NCBI GenBank assembly: GCA_003279105.1
Contig: QCBO01000007.1
Coordinates: forward strand, 1 to 64,000
DNA from: Prochlorococcus sp. AG-347-I19
Lineage (GTDB): Bacteria > Cyanobacteriota > Cyanobacteriia > PCC-6307 > Cyanobiaceae
Reading direction: 5' to 3'
Length of the DNA: 64,000 nucleotides
Below, one piece after another: positions 19,101-29,485 of the stretch (position 1 is its first letter; each line of letters begins with the position of its first letter). A program made the position numbers and the translations under genes. A model generated the notes under the pieces. The model was given only the letters and a program-made list of their open reading frames with translations, had not been told where the DNA came from and did not search any database.

Positions 19101-19718
19101 TTAAATTGTTTGTAATCTCCTTAAAACTCCATTAATAAATTTTCTTCCTTGCAAATCACTATACTTATTAGCTAAATGAACTGCCTCATCACAAGCAACA
19201 GCGACAGGTGTGTCCAAAAAATTGATATCCACGTAAGCTAGACGCAAAATATCCCTATCAATTCTTGGTAATCTTTTTAATCTCCAGCCATCCATTACTT
19301 GATCAATATCAGAATCAATACTTTTAAGATTATTAATTATATTACAAATCCTTTGATTTACATCCTCTCTTAAATCTATTTGACCACTAGAAACAATTAA
19401 TTTTGGAAAATCTAAAGTGACAGAGAGTGTATTCATTACAGTTTCAATTTTTATAAGAGATTTTTTTAACTCATCTCGAACATTTGAATATGAGGAATCA
19501 ACACCTTCTTGCAACTCACTATCTAGTATTTTTTGTGAAGCATTTTCTAATTCTGACTCACAATTATCGAGTTCCTCTCTGCAATGATTTATTAGAGAAT
19601 CCAAAGCAGATTCAAAAATTTCTTCTATCTGAAATTTATTAAGCTTAAAATCACCTTTATCTTTTATAAGGCCAAGAGAAATTAAAGATAATTCTCTAGA
19701 AAGGGATCTATTATGCAT
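19101..19718 (-). CDS. nusB: transcription antitermination protein NusB
   Basis: 205 aa from ATG 19718; the preceding TTG codon at 19721 could also serve. NusB binds boxA RNA with NusE in rRNA antitermination. The all-helical fold shows RSLSRELSLISLG at the N-terminus, and WRLKRLPRIDRDILRLAYVDI, PVAVACDEAVHLANKYSD and KFINGVLRRL at the C-terminus. It is longer than the roughly 140-aa E. coli form because of an acidic helical insert (about 30-115), as in cyanobacteria. The start follows the DUF502 stop directly, implying coupled translation. Confidence 0.92.
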   Translation of the reverse strand: MHNRSLSRELSLISLGLIKDKGDFKLNKFQIEEIFESALDSLINHCREELDNCESELENASQKILDSELQEGVDSSYSNVRDELKKSLIKIETVMNTLSVTLDFPKLIVSSGQIDLREDVNQRICNIINNLKSIDSDIDQVMDGWRLKRLPRIDRDILRLAYVDINFLDTPVAVACDEAVHLANKYSDLQGRKFINGVLRRLQTI

Positions 19719-19721
19719 CAA

Positions 19722-20456
19722 TTAAGAAGAAGTATTAGTGGAAGCTCGTAATTGAGAAAACAATTTTGAAAATGTTGGATTTGTAGAGTTATTTTTCTCA
19801 TCTGGATTAACTATCCCAGCAGAAATTATAGTTCTAAAAGCATCTTCAACAGATATTTCCAAATCCTTAACAGAAGACTCAGGAACGAGTGTATACCAGC
19901 CAGTAGTTGGGTTTGGTGCTGTGGGGATGAAAACACTAAGTAATTTTTCTTCCAATTCTGGCTGCAATGAAGGTCCTACGTCTCCAGTTACAAAGCCTAC
20001 ACTATATAGTCCCTCACGCGGATATTCAACTAAAACAACTCGTCTAAATCTATTAGATTTATTACTTAAGAAAGTTTCTAGCAGTTGTTTAAGAGTTTTA
20101 TAAACAGCTCCAGCTACTGGGATTTTGGATAAAGTACCCTCTCCAAATTCTAATAACCATCTTCCTACAAAATTTCTCGCCATCAAACCTATAAGCAAAA
20201 TAGCTAATAAAGGAACAGTTAAACCTAAGGTGAGATTAATTAAATCTTGTAATAAAGGATTTAGAGTAATAAAAGGATTTAGTTGCTTGGGAACTGAAGT
20301 AACTAACGTTAAAACAAATTTACTAACTAATGATGACAGCCAGATTGTTGTTGCTAAGGGTATTACAACTAATAACCCCGCAATAAGATCATTTTTGAGA
20401 TCTTGTTGAAGCCTAGATCCCAAATTCGAATCTTGATTTTGATTAGATTCAACCAA
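19722..20456 (-). CDS. DUF502 family membrane protein
   Basis: 244 aa. Two transmembrane segments (about 25-55 and 75-95) sit in the family's conserved context, NDLIAGLLVVIPLATTIWL and LGLTVPLLAILLIGLMARN. A soluble domain follows with GEGTLSKIPVAGAVYKTLKQ, GLYSVGFVTG and VFIPTAPNPTTGWYTLVP, the DUF502 signature. Function is unknown. The start is probably TTG 20456, because an in-frame TAA lies four codons upstream and no ATG intervenes. It is the first gene of the DUF502-nusB-ftsY run. Confidence 0.88.
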   Translation of the reverse strand: MVESNQNQDSNLGSRLQQDLKNDLIAGLLVVIPLATTIWLSSLVSKFVLTLVTSVPKQLNPFITLNPLLQDLINLTLGLTVPLLAILLIGLMARNFVGRWLLEFGEGTLSKIPVAGAVYKTLKQLLETFLSNKSNRFRRVVLVEYPREGLYSVGFVTGDVGPSLQPELEEKLLSVFIPTAPNPTTGWYTLVPESSVKDLEISVEDAFRTIISAGIVNPDEKNNSTNPTFSKLFSQLRASTNTSS

Positions 20457-20595
20457 AATAACGTTTTAACTATATTAACTTTACTAATAATTTAACTGTT
20501 TTTACTAAGTTAGGATATATTTTTCTTAAATATATCTATTTTAGTTATAAGTTTATTCTCCAAAAATAACTTTTAAAGGAAATGCTCTTAAAAAA

Positions 20596-21552
20596 ATGAT
20601 TGATAAGATTCAATACAGAAAAGAAATAAGTAAACAATTAAAAGAGAAAGCTATTTTTGAAGGTTTTTCACTTGCTGGAATAGCTTCAATACCAAGTAGT
20701 TCGCGAATAAAATTAAGAACTAATGCATTAGAAAGATGGTTATCAAATAACTACCATGCTGAAATGAAATGGATGGAAACAGAAAAAAGAAGAAATATCG
20801 GCTCACTTTTTAAAGAGGCAAAAAGCGTTTTAAGCGTTGGATTTACTTACATTAATTCACAAAACAACGACAACAGTTTCCTGAAAGTAGCTAAATTTAG
20901 CCAAGGTGAAGATTATCATAAAGTCATTTACAAAAAATTAAAGAATATTGGTAAATGGATCGACCTAGAAATTCCTGATTGTAAATGGAAAATATGCGTT
21001 GATACCTCTCCGCTTCTTGAAAAAGCATGGGCAGAGGAGGCAGGGATTGGTTGGATAGGTAAAAATAGTAATTTAATCAGCCAAAAAAATGGTTCTTGGT
21101 TTACTTTGGGCTTTATGATTCTCACAAAAGATTTAATACCAGATAAACCTCATCAATCACTTTGTGGGAAATGTGATATTTGTATTGAACATTGTCCCAC
21201 AAAGGCAATCGTAGAACCATTTGTAATACAATCAGATCTTTGTATTGCGTATCACACAATAGAGAGCAGAGATAAAACTATTCCAAAGAAAATAGAAAAA
21301 AATTTAGGTGGATGGGTTGCAGGATGTGACATTTGTCAAGATGTTTGTCCATGGAATAAATCAGTTCCATACAATAATAATCATGAAACTACACCGAAAG
21401 ACTGGATTAAAAATCTTAATATTGAGTCCCTCAATTGGGATGATAAAACGTGGCAAGAAAATCTTAAAGGAACTACATTAAAAAGAATTAAACCATGGAT
21501 GTGGAAAAGAAACATACAAGCAAATATAAATAATAAAAAAATTAAAATATGA
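20596..21552 (+). CDS. queG: epoxyqueuosine reductase
   Basis: 318 aa, a cobalamin and 4Fe-4S enzyme for the last step of queuosine synthesis in tRNA. The N-terminal domain contains ARFSQGEDYHKV-like sequence (AKFSQGEDYHKVIYKKL) and EKAWAEEAGIGWIGKNS. Two ferredoxin-like clusters follow: CGKCDICIEHCPTKAI and CDICQDVCPWN. It lacks the long C-terminal HEAT-repeat extension of some homologues. The partners queC and queE are at the right end of the window. Its TGA overlaps the ATG of the TPR gene. Confidence 0.95.
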   Translation: MIDKIQYRKEISKQLKEKAIFEGFSLAGIASIPSSSRIKLRTNALERWLSNNYHAEMKWMETEKRRNIGSLFKEAKSVLSVGFTYINSQNNDNSFLKVAKFSQGEDYHKVIYKKLKNIGKWIDLEIPDCKWKICVDTSPLLEKAWAEEAGIGWIGKNSNLISQKNGSWFTLGFMILTKDLIPDKPHQSLCGKCDICIEHCPTKAIVEPFVIQSDLCIAYHTIESRDKTIPKKIEKNLGGWVAGCDICQDVCPWNKSVPYNNNHETTPKDWIKNLNIESLNWDDKTWQENLKGTTLKRIKPWMWKRNIQANINNKKIKI

Positions 21553-22409
21553 AGTTTTTCAAAAAAACAATCTGGATCTTCTTGATCTGTTTTTACTTTG
21601 TTCAAATAGAAATAGTTCGAGCAATAGTTCCCTACTATTATTTCCCAACAATAAAAAATTTACAAAAGCAAAGTTTATATATTGGGGAAAATGCATATCA
21701 ACTACTTTATTTTGGTCAATTTGAAGACAGCCTTAACTTAGCGAAATTAGCAGTAAAAATTAATGCAAAAGATGAAAAACTATGGTTGATTTTAGCTGAA
21801 GCACAAATAGCTAACAAAAAATACAAAAACGCATTAAATTCTCTAAATAAAGCAGAACAGATCAATTCAAATATAAGCGAAATATATTTTGCTAAAAGTA
21901 ATGTTTATCTAAAAATATCACAACAAACAAAAGCAAAGAGTGCTTTAGAAAAAGGAATAAAGATTGAGCCTAATAACTACAAAGCTATTTTTCAATTAGG
22001 AAATATTTTATTAATGGAAAAAAATTATTTGGGAGCTATAAAATTGTTTGATAAATCTATAAAAATTAAACCTGATTTCTGGCAAGCAATCAATAATCAA
22101 GGTTTAGCTTATTTTGAGAGAAACAATATAAATCTCTCAACCAAACTTTTTGAAAGTGCAATCTCAATTGAGGAAAATGCTGAACCATTACTAGGGCTAG
22201 CCTCATGTATAAATATTCATGATAATAAATTAGCAATTCAGCTAGCAAAAAAAGCTTTAGCTAAAGACCCCAAATATGTCAATTATGATTATAGAAAAGA
22301 ACAGTTATGGGGAGAAAAATTACAAGCCACTACAGAAATTCTTTTACAAAATGAACAACTAAAAAAAGATGTAATACTGGCAAAATCCAAAATAAATGAA
22401 TCGTCTTAA
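21549..22409 (+). CDS. TPR-repeat protein, exported or membrane-anchored
   Basis: 286 aa. An N-terminal hydrophobic segment (KKTIWIFLICFYFVQIEIVRAI) looks like a signal peptide or anchor. At least five tetratricopeptide repeats follow (about 40-235), for example AKLAVKINAKDEKLWLILAE, ALEKGIKIEPNNYKAIFQLG and FDKSIKIKPDFWQAINNQG. These repeats mediate protein binding; in cyanobacteria such proteins often help assemble photosystems, but nothing here fixes the target. It is translationally coupled to queG (ATGA). Confidence 0.85.
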   Translation: MKFFKKTIWIFLICFYFVQIEIVRAIVPYYYFPTIKNLQKQSLYIGENAYQLLYFGQFEDSLNLAKLAVKINAKDEKLWLILAEAQIANKKYKNALNSLNKAEQINSNISEIYFAKSNVYLKISQQTKAKSALEKGIKIEPNNYKAIFQLGNILLMEKNYLGAIKLFDKSIKIKPDFWQAINNQGLAYFERNNINLSTKLFESAISIEENAEPLLGLASCINIHDNKLAIQLAKKALAKDPKYVNYDYRKEQLWGEKLQATTEILLQNEQLKKDVILAKSKINESS

Positions 22410-22420
22410 TGTTCAATACT

Positions 22421-22438
22421 GGTAAATATTGTTTTACC
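22421..22438. repeat. inverted repeat between the TPR gene and gyrA-like gene
   Basis: GGTAAA-TATTGT-TTTACC is a perfect 6-bp inverted repeat 11 nt after the TPR stop and 49 nt before the gyrA-like ATG. It could be a weak terminator stem or a protein-binding site. There is no T-run right after it. Confidence 0.35.
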
Positions 22439-22487
22439 TATTAGTCTTAATTTAGTTGATTAATAATTTATTCAATTTTGCGCTCTA

Positions 22488-24929
22488 ATGGATAAGAAAA
22501 ACTTCACTTCCATCTCACTTCAAGAAGAAATGCAACGTTCTTATTTGGAGTATGCAATGAGCGTTATAGTTGGACGTGCTTTGCCTGATGCAAGAGACGG
22601 TCTTAAACCTGTACAAAGAAGAATCATATTTGCAATGTATGAATTAGGTTTAACACCTGATAAACCATTTAGGAAGTGTGCAAGAGTTGTTGGAGATGTA
22701 CTTGGGAAGTACCATCCTCACGGTGATCAAGCGGTATATGACGCATTAGTAAAGCTAGTACAAAATTTTTCAACTAAATATCCTACTCTTGACGGTCATG
22801 GAAATTTTGGATCTGTAGATAATGATCCGCCGGCAGCAATGAGATATACTGAGACCAGATTAGCTCCGATAGCTCATAAAGGATTTCTTGAAGAAATTGG
22901 ATCAGAAACAGTAAACTTTTCAAATAACTTTGACGGTTCTCAAAAAGAACCAGATGTGCTTCCAGCCCAACTTCCATTTTTATTATTGAACGGCTCATCA
23001 GGTATTGCAGTTGGCATGGCAACTAATATTCCGCCTCACAACCTAGGCGAAATTGTAGATGGTTTAGTTGCCTTAGTTAAAAATAAAGATATTAGTGATA
23101 AAAAACTTTCTAACATTATCAAAGGACCTGATTTTCCTACAGGCGGTGAATTAATTTATAGTCATGCAATAGAAGAACTTTATCAAACTGGGAAAGGATC
23201 TATAACAATAAGAGGAGTTGTAAATATGGAAGAGGTAAATTTAGGCAAAGGGAAACATAAAAAGAATGCAATAATCATTACAGAACTTCCTTATCAAGTT
23301 AATAAAGCAGGTTGGATTGAAAAACTCGCAGAACTGGTTAATTCAGGCAAGATTATTGGGATTTCTGATATTAGAGATGAGAGCGACAGAGATGGAATGA
23401 GAATTGTAATAGAACTAAAAAAAGATTCAAATTCTGAACTTGTTATTTCTAATTTATACAAAAAAACAACTCTCCAAACAAACTTTGGCGCAATATTCTT
23501 AGCTTTGATTAAAGGCAAGCCTGTACAACTAAACCTGAAAAAATATCTTAACTATTTTCTTGAATTTAGAGAAGAAACAATTAGAAAAAGAACTTTTTAT
23601 TTTCTAAAAAACACCCTTGATAAACTAGAAATATCAGAAGGTTTATCTAAAGCTACAAAAAACATAAAAAAAGTTATCGCAATTATTGAAGAATCAGAAA
23701 ATTCTGTGCAAGCTAGATCAAAATTAGTAGAAAATTTTTTCTTAAGTGAAAAACAGGCAAATTCAGTTTTGGATATGCCACTAAAAAAATTAACAAATCT
23801 AGAAAAAAATCAAATTGATAATGAAATAATAAATTTAGAAGAAAAAAAGAATTATTTTCAAAAATTATTGAACGAAAGGGAATTATTACTTAAATTACTC
23901 ATAGAAGAATTATTAATCTTAAAGAAAAAATATAATGTTATACGTAAAACAAAAATAATTAAAAATATAAATCAAAATGCAGAATTAGAAACGCTTAATA
24001 ATCAGATATTAGAAGACCTTATAAATAAAAAAACAAAATTATATATAGACAATAGACTTTATTTAAAAAGGATGATTTTAGGTAATTACAAGAAATCATT
24101 TGAGGCTGTAAATAAAATTATAGATAATAAAAATATTCAAAAATTTATATGTAATATTGAAAAAAATATAAAATTAATTGGAATCACAAATACGGGAAAA
24201 GTATTTAACATTGATTGGGAATCAAGTATTAATAAAGACTATAAATTAGATAATAAAATTCTTGGAAATATCCATCCTAATGAAATAATAAATTTTCATT
24301 CAATAAAAAAAGAAACTAGAAATTATTTATGCATATTAAATTCAGATGGAAGATTTAAAAAGGTTTTATTTGATGAAGATATGATTAAAAGTAATAGATC
24401 TTTCACTATTGCAAAATTAAAAAATAATTTAAAAACAATTGATTCTTTTATTTCTAATGAAAGAAAAAATTTTATAATATTAACCTCGATAGGAAGAATT
24501 TTTAAATTTAATTTATCAAATAAATTTTTAACCCCAACTTCTAAACAATCTCAAGGATTGATAATTACAAAACTTTTACCAACTGAAAAAATCGTTTCTT
24601 GTTGTACATTCCATGATGGAGAAAATATTTTTTTAATATCTAAACAAGGAAGAATCTTTTGCATAAGTAGTAATGAAATTTACTGCTCAAATGAGTACAG
24701 TTTAGGATATTTGAATGAAAAAACCCAACTTAAAAACGATTACTTTCTCAAAATAATAACAAGTAATCATTACCTTGATATTGAAACTAATAAAAATAAA
24801 TCTGCAAGATTGGACCTGAATAAATTAACTTTCAAATCCAATAAATCAAACTTTTTAATTGATTTTTTAAAATTAGATAATGATGAATACCTTGAAAATT
24901 GTTTCCGACTTGAAAACTATCTCAACTAA
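22488..24929 (+). CDS. type IIA topoisomerase A subunit (GyrA/ParC-like)
   Basis: 813 aa. The breakage-reunion domain is complete: [34 protein letters not shown] and [14 protein letters not shown] with catalytic Tyr120. The Ser83 position of E. coli GyrA is Gln here (GDQAVYD). A coiled-coil tower and the C-terminal beta-pinwheel (about 510-800) follow, but I see no GyrA-box (QRRGGKG-like) in the first blade, where GyrA needs it to wrap DNA. This suggests a ParC-like or divergent paralogue; cyanobacteria commonly carry two A-subunit genes. It lies about 6 kb from the putative origin and its end overlaps purF by 4 nt. Confidence 0.92.
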   Translation: MDKKNFTSISLQEEMQRSYLEYAMSVIVGRALPDARDGLKPVQRRIIFAMYELGLTPDKPFRKCARVVGDVLGKYHPHGDQAVYDALVKLVQNFSTKYPTLDGHGNFGSVDNDPPAAMRYTETRLAPIAHKGFLEEIGSETVNFSNNFDGSQKEPDVLPAQLPFLLLNGSSGIAVGMATNIPPHNLGEIVDGLVALVKNKDISDKKLSNIIKGPDFPTGGELIYSHAIEELYQTGKGSITIRGVVNMEEVNLGKGKHKKNAIIITELPYQVNKAGWIEKLAELVNSGKIIGISDIRDESDRDGMRIVIELKKDSNSELVISNLYKKTTLQTNFGAIFLALIKGKPVQLNLKKYLNYFLEFREETIRKRTFYFLKNTLDKLEISEGLSKATKNIKKVIAIIEESENSVQARSKLVENFFLSEKQANSVLDMPLKKLTNLEKNQIDNEIINLEEKKNYFQKLLNERELLLKLLIEELLILKKKYNVIRKTKIIKNINQNAELETLNNQILEDLINKKTKLYIDNRLYLKRMILGNYKKSFEAVNKIIDNKNIQKFICNIEKNIKLIGITNTGKVFNIDWESSINKDYKLDNKILGNIHPNEIINFHSIKKETRNYLCILNSDGRFKKVLFDEDMIKSNRSFTIAKLKNNLKTIDSFISNERKNFIILTSIGRIFKFNLSNKFLTPTSKQSQGLIITKLLPTEKIVSCCTFHDGENIFLISKQGRIFCISSNEIYCSNEYSLGYLNEKTQLKNDYFLKIITSNHYLDIETNKNKSARLDLNKLTFKSNKSNFLIDFLKLDNDEYLENCFRLENYLN

Positions 24930-26386
24930 GATTTATATTCATTTTCAACCCAATTTAAGTATTCTTGATTTACTGTTCCAGTTACATAATCACCAGTAAA
25001 ACAACTCATCTCTAAACCTTTAATAGGAGAATCACTGATTATAGATTTACGCAAACTTTCAACACTTTGGTAAACAAGATTATCAATTTCAAGTTTATCG
25101 GCGATTTCACTAATTGTCCTATTATGAGCTATTAATTCATCTCTATTAGGCATATTAATTCCATAAACGTGAGGATAACGAACAGGAGGAGCTGCTGATG
25201 TAAAAAAAACTTTATTTGCTCCTGCGTCTTTTGCCATCTGGACAATTTCTTTTGAAGTAGTTCCTCTTACTATAGAGTCATCAACGATTAATACATTTTT
25301 ATTTTTAAACTCTGCACTCATAGCATTTAATTTTTGCCTTACAGATTTTTTACGTTTCTGCTGACCAGGCATTATGAATGTTCTGCCAACATATCTATTT
25401 TTAAAAAAACCTTCCCTATATTCTATCCCTAACTGTCTTGCAACTTGCATTGCTGCGGGTCGAGAAGAATCAGGAATAGGCATAACTACATCAACATCTC
25501 CAGAATTGATTGTTTCTTTTATTGTTTCTGCTAAATAATCTCCCATCTTTAAACGAGCTTTATAGACTGAAATTCCATTCATAATTGAATCTGGCCTAGC
25601 TAAGTAAACATATTCAAAAGCACAGGGAAATAACATTGGATTTTCAGAACATTGCTTAGAGAAAAACTCCCCATCAAGATTTATAAAAACAGCTTCTCCT
25701 GGATCTACATCTCTTACTACTTGATAATCATTATTCTCAAGTACTAAGGATTCACTTGCAACCATCCATTCTTCCTTTTTTGTGGTTAATGAAAGTCTTT
25801 TCCCTATGACTAAAGGCCTAATACCAAAAGGATCTCTAAAGGCTAATAAACCATGTCCTGAAATTAATGCAATTGAAGCATATGATCCCTGAATTCTTTT
25901 ATGTAAAGATTTGACCGCATCAAAAATAATGTCAGGTTCTAATTCTTGATTATGAATTTGTTCTTGTAATTCTGTCGCAAATACATTTAACAACATTTCA
26001 GTATCACTTGAAGAATTTGTATGCCGCTTGTCAACATTAAACAACTGTTTTTCTAAATCTCTAGTATTAGTCAAATTTCCATTATGTATCAAAACGATTC
26101 CATAAGGAGCATTAACATAAAAAGGCTGTGCTTCTTCTACACTTTCTGCTGATCCCTTTGTTGCATACCTAACATGACCTAATCCAATTTTGCCAATTAA
26201 ATTCCTCATATCTCTAGTTCTATAAGCAGTATTAACCTGTCCTTTGACCTTATGTATATGAAAAATAGTATTTTCCATTGTTGCTATACCTGTTGAGTCT
26301 TGACCTCTATGCTGCAAAAGCAAAAGGCTATCGTAAATTTGTTGATTTACATCATTTGAAGAAACGATTCCAACTATTCCGCACAT
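24926..26386 (-). CDS. purF: amidophosphoribosyltransferase
   Basis: 486 aa. It makes 5-phosphoribosylamine from PRPP and glutamine, committing to purines. Cys2 (MCGIVGI) becomes the N-terminal nucleophile with no propeptide, and the glutaminase domain has [16 protein letters not shown] and HNGNLTN. The phosphoribosyltransferase domain has [13 protein letters not shown] and the PRPP loop [14 protein letters not shown]. It is downstream of purL on the same strand (47 nt), in the dnaN-PRC-purL-purF run leading away from the origin. Confidence 0.97.
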   Translation of the reverse strand: MCGIVGIVSSNDVNQQIYDSLLLLQHRGQDSTGIATMENTIFHIHKVKGQVNTAYRTRDMRNLIGKIGLGHVRYATKGSAESVEEAQPFYVNAPYGIVLIHNGNLTNTRDLEKQLFNVDKRHTNSSSDTEMLLNVFATELQEQIHNQELEPDIIFDAVKSLHKRIQGSYASIALISGHGLLAFRDPFGIRPLVIGKRLSLTTKKEEWMVASESLVLENNDYQVVRDVDPGEAVFINLDGEFFSKQCSENPMLFPCAFEYVYLARPDSIMNGISVYKARLKMGDYLAETIKETINSGDVDVVMPIPDSSRPAAMQVARQLGIEYREGFFKNRYVGRTFIMPGQQKRKKSVRQKLNAMSAEFKNKNVLIVDDSIVRGTTSKEIVQMAKDAGANKVFFTSAAPPVRYPHVYGINMPNRDELIAHNRTISEIADKLEIDNLVYQSVESLRKSIISDSPIKGLEMSCFTGDYVTGTVNQEYLNWVENEYKS

Positions 26387-26433
26387 AACTTAATATCTTA
26401 AAAAAATTAATAGTTGAGAAATGTTTTTCATAT

Positions 26434-28773
26434 TTAAAAGTAACTTGAAATACTATTATTAAATTTTTCGGTTAATTCCTCAACCCTAATATTGCAAATA
26501 TTTTTTTCATTGATTTTTATCTTCAGAGTGTTATTAGATACGTATCCTATTTTTTTTACATACACACTTGATGGAAATTTTATTTGATTTTGTTTTAAAT
26601 AATTGAACCATTCATTTTGTTTCATTTTACTAATTGAAAAAATAATTCTTGACCCCCCTTCAGCAAACAATAAATTATCAACTCTATTTAAATCTTTCTC
26701 TAATTCTATAGTTGCACCCATTGCGGACAAAATACAAGATTCTGCTAAAGCTACAGCCAAACCTCCGTCGCTTATATCGTGAGAAGAAACTACAAGACTT
26801 TTTAAAATCGCATTTCTTAAAAAACTCTGGCAAAACTTTTCATCCAACAAATCTATTTTTGGAGGCCGACCTGTAATTTCTCCATGAAAATATTCCAAAT
26901 AAGAACTAGCTGCAATTTTTATTTCTGATTTGGAAGAACCAATTAACCAGATTTGATCTTCAATATTTTTCCATTCACTACTTATAGCTTTTTCGACATT
27001 ATCTATAATTCCAACCATTCCAATAACAGGTGTAGGATTGATAGGAGTAATTAGATTATCTCTTTTTTTAGATTCATTATATAGAGATACATTACCTCCT
27101 GTAACAGGAGTTTCTAAAGCTTTACAGGCTTCACCAATTCCATTACATGAAGATGAGAGTTGCCAATATCCAATTTCATTCTCAGGGGAAGAAAAATTTA
27201 AATTATTTGTAATTGCTACTGGTTCAGCCCCAACGCAACTAACATTTCTAGCAGACTCTGCAACGGCTGCAATAGAACCTCTAAAAGGATCAAGTGCAAC
27301 CCATCTACTATTGCAATCCACTGAAGCAGCGACACCAGAAAATTTTTTACTTTTATTTTTTTTATTTTGTTCCCTTAGTCTTATTACGGCTGCGTCTGAT
27401 TTTCCAGGTGTAAATACTGTATTCGCTTGTACTTGACAATCATATTGTTTATAAATCCATCGTTTAGAAGCTATTGACGGATTAGAGAGTAGTTTTAAAA
27501 TGATTTCTGAAAAAGAAAAATTCTTGTTTTCCTTTAAAGAAAATATTTTTTGCTCATTAATTTCTGGTAAATCATTTTCTTTCCATTCCCATTTCCTTAA
27601 AAGATCATCGGGTGGATTATTACTCACATTATGAAAATTCACAGGAGTATCATCAGATAAGGCAGAAGTAGGTATTTGGGCCACAATTTTACCTTTATGA
27701 GAAATAATTATCTCATTAGTTCCTATCACTTCACCAATAACACTTGCATATAATCCCCATTTATTAAATTTATCAATAAGATCATTAATTTTTTCTTCTT
27801 TAACGACGAACAACATTCTTTCTTGCGATTCAGATAATAAATATTGGTATGAGGACATATCATCTTCTCTAGAAGGGACCAAATCTAAATCAATAGATAT
27901 CCCTAGATTTCCATTTGCGGCCATTTCTGCGCTACTGCATGTTAAGCCTGCAGCACCCATATCTTGCGCTGCAATTACGTCCCCTGTCTTAAAAGCATCC
28001 AAACAAGCTTCAATAAGACTTTTCTCAATAAAAGGATCACCTACCTGGACTGCAGGTCTATCATCCAATGAAGTTGTAGTTAGTTCTGAACTAGCAAAAC
28101 TAGCACCACCAACACCATCTCTGCCAGTTGTATTACCAACATATAGCACTGGTGATCCTACATTTTTAGCTCCAGAACAAACAATTTTCTCTGTCTCTAA
28201 AAGTCCTAAAGCCATAACATTCACTAAAGGATTTCCAGAGTAACTATCATCGAAGTCAATTTCACCTCCAACAGTTGGCACACCAACACAATTTCCATAA
28301 TGTGCAATACCGGATACAACTCCTCGAAGTAAATCAACATTTGATGATTTATCAAGGTTGCCGAATCTCAATGAATTCAACACTGCGATTGGCCTTGCAC
28401 CCATTGTAAATATATCTCTCAAAATTCCTCCTACACCTGTTGCTGCGCCTTGAAAAGGTTCAATAGCAGAAGGATGATTATGACTTTCTATTTTAAAAAC
28501 AAGTTTTTGATTATTTCCTACATCAATAACACCAGCATTTTCTCCAGGTCCAACTAAAACATTTTTACCTTTAGTGGGAAACTTAGATAGTAAAGGTTTT
28601 GAATTTCTATAACAACAATGTTCGGACCACATAACGCCAAACATCCCTAATTCTGTTCTATTAGGTTTTCTGTTTAATCTTTTGCAAATTTCTTCGTAAT
28701 CATTAAGAGTTAAATTTTCAACTTTTAGTGCTTCATTAAGATCATATAGATCATTATTTTCTTTATTTAACAT
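26434..28773 (-). CDS. purL: phosphoribosylformylglycinamidine synthase, large subunit (PurL)
   Basis: 779 aa, the small-type PurL that needs separate PurQ and PurS subunits. It converts FGAR to FGAM. Motifs are [95 protein letters not shown] and [17 protein letters not shown]. The ATP/substrate-binding blocks of both PurM-like halves are present. It begins 3 nt after the stop of the PRC-barrel gene and is probably co-transcribed from the dnaN promoter. Confidence 0.97.
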   Translation of the reverse strand: MLNKENNDLYDLNEALKVENLTLNDYEEICKRLNRKPNRTELGMFGVMWSEHCCYRNSKPLLSKFPTKGKNVLVGPGENAGVIDVGNNQKLVFKIESHNHPSAIEPFQGAATGVGGILRDIFTMGARPIAVLNSLRFGNLDKSSNVDLLRGVVSGIAHYGNCVGVPTVGGEIDFDDSYSGNPLVNVMALGLLETEKIVCSGAKNVGSPVLYVGNTTGRDGVGGASFASSELTTTSLDDRPAVQVGDPFIEKSLIEACLDAFKTGDVIAAQDMGAAGLTCSSAEMAANGNLGISIDLDLVPSREDDMSSYQYLLSESQERMLFVVKEEKINDLIDKFNKWGLYASVIGEVIGTNEIIISHKGKIVAQIPTSALSDDTPVNFHNVSNNPPDDLLRKWEWKENDLPEINEQKIFSLKENKNFSFSEIILKLLSNPSIASKRWIYKQYDCQVQANTVFTPGKSDAAVIRLREQNKKNKSKKFSGVAASVDCNSRWVALDPFRGSIAAVAESARNVSCVGAEPVAITNNLNFSSPENEIGYWQLSSSCNGIGEACKALETPVTGGNVSLYNESKKRDNLITPINPTPVIGMVGIIDNVEKAISSEWKNIEDQIWLIGSSKSEIKIAASSYLEYFHGEITGRPPKIDLLDEKFCQSFLRNAILKSLVVSSHDISDGGLAVALAESCILSAMGATIELEKDLNRVDNLLFAEGGSRIIFSISKMKQNEWFNYLKQNQIKFPSSVYVKKIGYVSNNTLKIKINEKNICNIRVEELTEKFNNSISSYF

Positions 28774-28776
28774 TAT

Positions 28777-29484
28777 TTATATCCAAGGGTCATCTTCTTT
28801 TTTTTCACTAAACGGTATAGATGTTCTGCCATTATTATAAAAACTTTTTTGTTTAAAATCTAAGTTTTGGCTAATATCTTCATCTTCTTCAAGCCATTCC
28901 TCTAATCTATTAGAAGCAATATTTTTCATATCATCAAATCTATCAAAAATTTTTTTTCCTTTTTGCATAAATTCGTTTTTCATACTTGATTTTATTAAAA
29001 CTAAATCATCTAAAGAATTACTTTTACAAAATACCAATCCCGGTTGTTGATCATTGATATTATCAATAGTTAGTTTCCATCTACTAGAGCCTGGAATCTT
29101 AGGATTAGATCTAGAAACTAAGTAATATTTAATTTTTCCCGTTTTCATTTCAAATAAGAAATCTGCAATAACTCCTATTTTTGATCCATTTATATTAATA
29201 AGATTAGCTTCTATTAAAGTTGGAAACCTATTTAAAGTTGCTAAATCCGAAATAGCTGGATCACCTTTGACATAAATTTCATTATCTATTATTTGAGTAA
29301 TTTGATTTAGTCGCCAAACATTTCTTTTTAAATCAAAATTTGAAGGACGAGAATACCATCCTAAAATCCGATGAACTGGAGGGTGCATCCAAACATTTTC
29401 GCCATTTCCATAATTAAGGACCAAATTACCCTTAATACTATAATTTAGTAATTCACTTAATAAAATTTCTTTAGGTAATTTCAA
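28777..29484 (-). CDS. PRC-barrel domain protein of unknown function
   Basis: 235 aa. A PRC-barrel-like segment (about 85-130) contains IGVIADFLFEMKTGKIKYYLVSRSN, following a first half ending VWRLNQITQIIDNEIYVKG. The C-terminus is acidic (EEWLEEDEDISQNLDF) and probably disordered. PRC-barrels occur in photosystem H subunits and in RimM, so RNA or protein binding is possible; I do not recognise a function. It lies between dnaN and purL. The start is TTG at 29484, one base after the dnaN stop, and there is no ATG before the hydrophobic N-terminal helix. Confidence 0.8.
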   Translation of the reverse strand: MKLPKEILLSELLNYSIKGNLVLNYGNGENVWMHPPVHRILGWYSRPSNFDLKRNVWRLNQITQIIDNEIYVKGDPAISDLATLNRFPTLIEANLININGSKIGVIADFLFEMKTGKIKYYLVSRSNPKIPGSSRWKLTIDNINDQQPGLVFCKSNSLDDLVLIKSSMKNEFMQKGKKIFDRFDDMKNIASNRLEEWLEEDEDISQNLDFKQKSFYNNGRTSIPFSEKKEDDPWI

Positions 29485-29485
29485 A

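Noticed and set aside
27038-27436. 132-codon open frame on the plus strand
   Set aside because: Lies wholly antisense to conserved PurL motifs and matches no family I know.
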